Shown here piece after piece: positions 9,721 through 10,676 of a stretch of DNA of 10,676 bases (positions are counted from its first letter, which is position 1; each line of letters starts with the position of its first letter). Origin of the DNA: Cristatella mucedo (taxonomy: Eukaryota; Bryozoa; Phylactolaemata; Cristatellidae); contig WPIO01000691.1 in the NCBI GenBank assembly GCA_009760855.2, positions 1 to 10,676 of the forward strand. The letters are read 5' to 3'. A program made the position numbers and the translations under genes. The notes beneath the pieces were generated by a model that made no database searches, was not told the DNA's origin, and was given only the letters and a program-made list of their open reading frames with translations.

Positions 9721-10674
9721 TTATTTGTAATCCATGCTTTCTAGCAGTTTTTGGAAGCTTACAGCCAATTCAAGGCTGGTGTTTAATTCCGCCCTGTCAT
9801 TTTCAGTTAGTTTGTCTGGATTGCAGACTAATGCAAGAATTGCTTCCAGCTCATGACTTACACTTGTGAGAAACTTGGTTTCAACTGCACAGAGAAAGGT
9901 CTCAGCAAGGACGCACATTGTATGCAACTCTTTCAAATCGCGATGATCAAGATAGGCTTGATTGCCGATAGATGAGATTAGAACTCCCAATGAGTCTGCT
10001 GTGGCCATTAAAAAAGATTTATCATGTGCCGCCTTCCGTGCAGCAGTGGCCTCCACCTGTGCCCCGATCCGAGCGTCCGAGCCCTCGTCCTGTGCTGCCA
10101 TCCTGGCAGCTGCAGGGGAAAGCCGGAAGTCGTCTCTGTCCGGAGACGACTCCGGCTTTCCGTCCGATCCAGACAGAGGCATTCTATCAGCTCCTGCCAG
10201 AGACGACTCCGGCTTTCCGTCCGATCCAGACAGAGGCATTCTATCAGCTCCTGCCAGAGACGACTCCGGCTTTCCGTCCGATCCAGACAGAGGCATTCTA
10301 TCCGCTCCTGCCAGAGACGACTCCGGCTTTCCGTCCGATCCAGACAGAGGCATTCTATCAGCTCCTGCCAGAGACGACTCCTGCTTTCCGTCCGATCCAG
10401 ACAGAGGCATTCTATCCGCTCCGGCCAGAGCCCTGGCCGGCTTTCGATCCGCTCCGGCCAGAGCCCTGGCCGGCTTTCGATCCGCTCCGGCCAGAGCCCT
10501 GGCCGGCTTTCGATCCGCTCCGGCCAGAGCCCTGGCCGGCTTTCGATCCGCTCCGGCCAGAGCCCTGGCCGGCTTTCGATCCGCTCCGGCCAGAGCCCTG
10601 GCCGGCTTTCGATCCGCTCCGGCCAGAGCCCACGGCAGCTGCCGCTTAACTCGAGACAGAGCCCACGGCTGTGG
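9721..10674 (-). CDS. Tandem-repeat protein with helical C-terminus, 5' end outside window
   Basis: An uninterrupted minus-strand frame runs from the window edge to a TAA at 9723-9721, giving 317 residues without a visible obligatory start. A near-edge stretch comes first, then six copies of an 11-residue unit (KPARALAGADR), then four full copies and one shortened copy of a 19-residue unit (MPLSGSDGKPESSLAGADR). The last 135 or so residues are unique: an Ala-rich charged stretch (AAARMAAQDEGSDARIGAQ) followed by amphipathic helices (such as DLKELHTMCVLAETFLCAVE and LNTSLELAVSFQKLLESMD). No signal peptide or membrane segment is seen. The non-repetitive C-terminus favours this strand over the other open frames through the repeats. 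Each 19-residue unit begins with Met, so translation could also start inside the array, for example at 10410. The repeat DNA is far more GC-rich than its surroundings. I do not recognise the family; function unknown. Confidence 0.6.
   Translation of the reverse strand, partial: PQPWALSRVKRQLPWALAGADRKPARALAGADRKPARALAGADRKPARALAGADRKPARALAGADRKPARALAGADRKPARALAGADRMPLSGSDGKQESSLAGADRMPLSGSDGKPESSLAGADRMPLSGSDGKPESSLAGADRMPLSGSDGKPESSLAGADRMPLSGSDGKPESSPDRDDFRLSPAAARMAAQDEGSDARIGAQVEATAARKAAHDKSFLMATADSLGVLISSIGNQAYLDHRDLKELHTMCVLAETFLCAVETKFLTSVSHELEAILALVCNPDKLTENDRAELNTSLELAVSFQKLLESMDYK
10117..10161. repeat. Inverted repeat at the inner edge of the 57-bp array
   Basis: The arms 10117-10136 and 10143-10161 pair over 19 bases with one single-base bulge (an extra A at 10127 or 10128), around the loop TGTCCG. 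The right arm is the start of the first 57-bp unit, so the left arm is an inverted copy of unit sequence placed just outside the array. In the protein it coincides with the switch from repeat residues (ESS) to unique sequence (PDRDDFRLSP). Confidence 0.9.
10144..10428 (-). repeat. Five tandem 57-bp units
   Basis: Units lie at 10144-10200, 10201-10257, 10258-10314, 10315-10371 and 10372-10428 and encode the 19-residue repeat on the minus strand. They are nearly identical. A silent Ala codon variant (GCT in units 1, 2 and 4; GCG in units 3 and 5) and a Pro-to-Gln change plus a CCGGCCAG end in unit 5 are the only differences seen. Unit 5 therefore resembles the neighbouring 33-bp array at its outer end. 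Confidence 0.97.
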
Positions 10675-10676
10675 CC
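10429..10676 (-). repeat. Tandem 33-bp units, running off the window
   Basis: Six identical units start at 10429, 10462, 10495, 10528, 10561 and 10594, encoding the 11-residue repeat. A diverged unit starts at 10627, and the same AGCCCACGGC start recurs 33 bases later at 10660, so the array continues past the edge. Perfect 8-bp inverted repeats (CCGGCCAG, loop AGCC, CTGGCCGG) sit across unit boundaries at 10421, 10454, 10487, 10520, 10553 and 10586. Confidence 0.97.

Noticed and set aside
10412-10633. Minus-strand frame of Gly/Ser/Lys repeats (SGSKAGQGSGR)
   Set aside because: A different frame of the same 33-bp array with no unique sequence attached; the frame joined to the C-terminal region is also open through the array and to the window edge.
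9972-10649. Plus-strand 225-codon frame rich in PETTPAF and RPEPWPAF repeats
   Set aside because: It is the opposite strand of the tandem repeats, open because unit lengths are multiples of three. The minus frame alone continues into a long unique, helix-like C-terminus.
1-10676. tRNA or rRNA genes, CRISPR arrays, bacterial promoters or terminators
   Set aside because: No cloverleaf, rRNA motif or spacer-repeat pattern was seen. The right-edge repeats are direct tandem units without spacers.

Overview
The window looks like nuclear DNA of a metazoan, most likely an invertebrate. The main evidence is a decayed Ty3/gypsy-type retrotransposon gag of the kind common in invertebrate genomes. There are no bacterial-style operons or ribosome binding sites and no dense coding, and most of the sequence is non-coding or degenerate. 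The standard genetic code fits best.

Layout: (1) Positions 1 to about 2716 are AT-rich and hold remains of an integrated DNA virus or virus-like transposon, all on the minus strand. In transcription order these are a double-jelly-roll capsid-like gene broken by frameshifts and a stop (2716-1731), a short unrecognised frame (1727-1503), a YqaJ-like (lambda-exonuclease-type) nuclease frame that is still open (1506-1081) and a fibre-like gene with repeated modules, also broken (about 1039-6). This resembles Polinton/adintovirus-like or related DNA-virus cargo; the exact lineage is inference. (2) Positions 2738-3412 are a gypsy-type gag relic on the minus strand that keeps one frame but carries seven stops. 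(3) Positions 3413-6069 hold nothing I can recognise. (4) Positions 6070-7545 contain a degenerate minus-strand coding relic (acidic part followed by a helical, lysine-rich part) lying between two copies of a palindromic motif, possibly an old DNA transposon. (5) Positions 7546-9720 hold only short unconvincing frames. (6) Positions 9721-10676 hold a GC-rich minus-strand frame, open past the window edge, which encodes two related tandem repeats (11-residue and 19-residue units) and a unique helical C-terminus of about 135 residues.

The viral genes would have worked together as capsid, nuclease and attachment fibre. The gag relic belongs to a different element that abuts them, with a sharp change of base composition at the junction. 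The repeat protein at the right edge looks like the only possibly living gene; its function is unknown.
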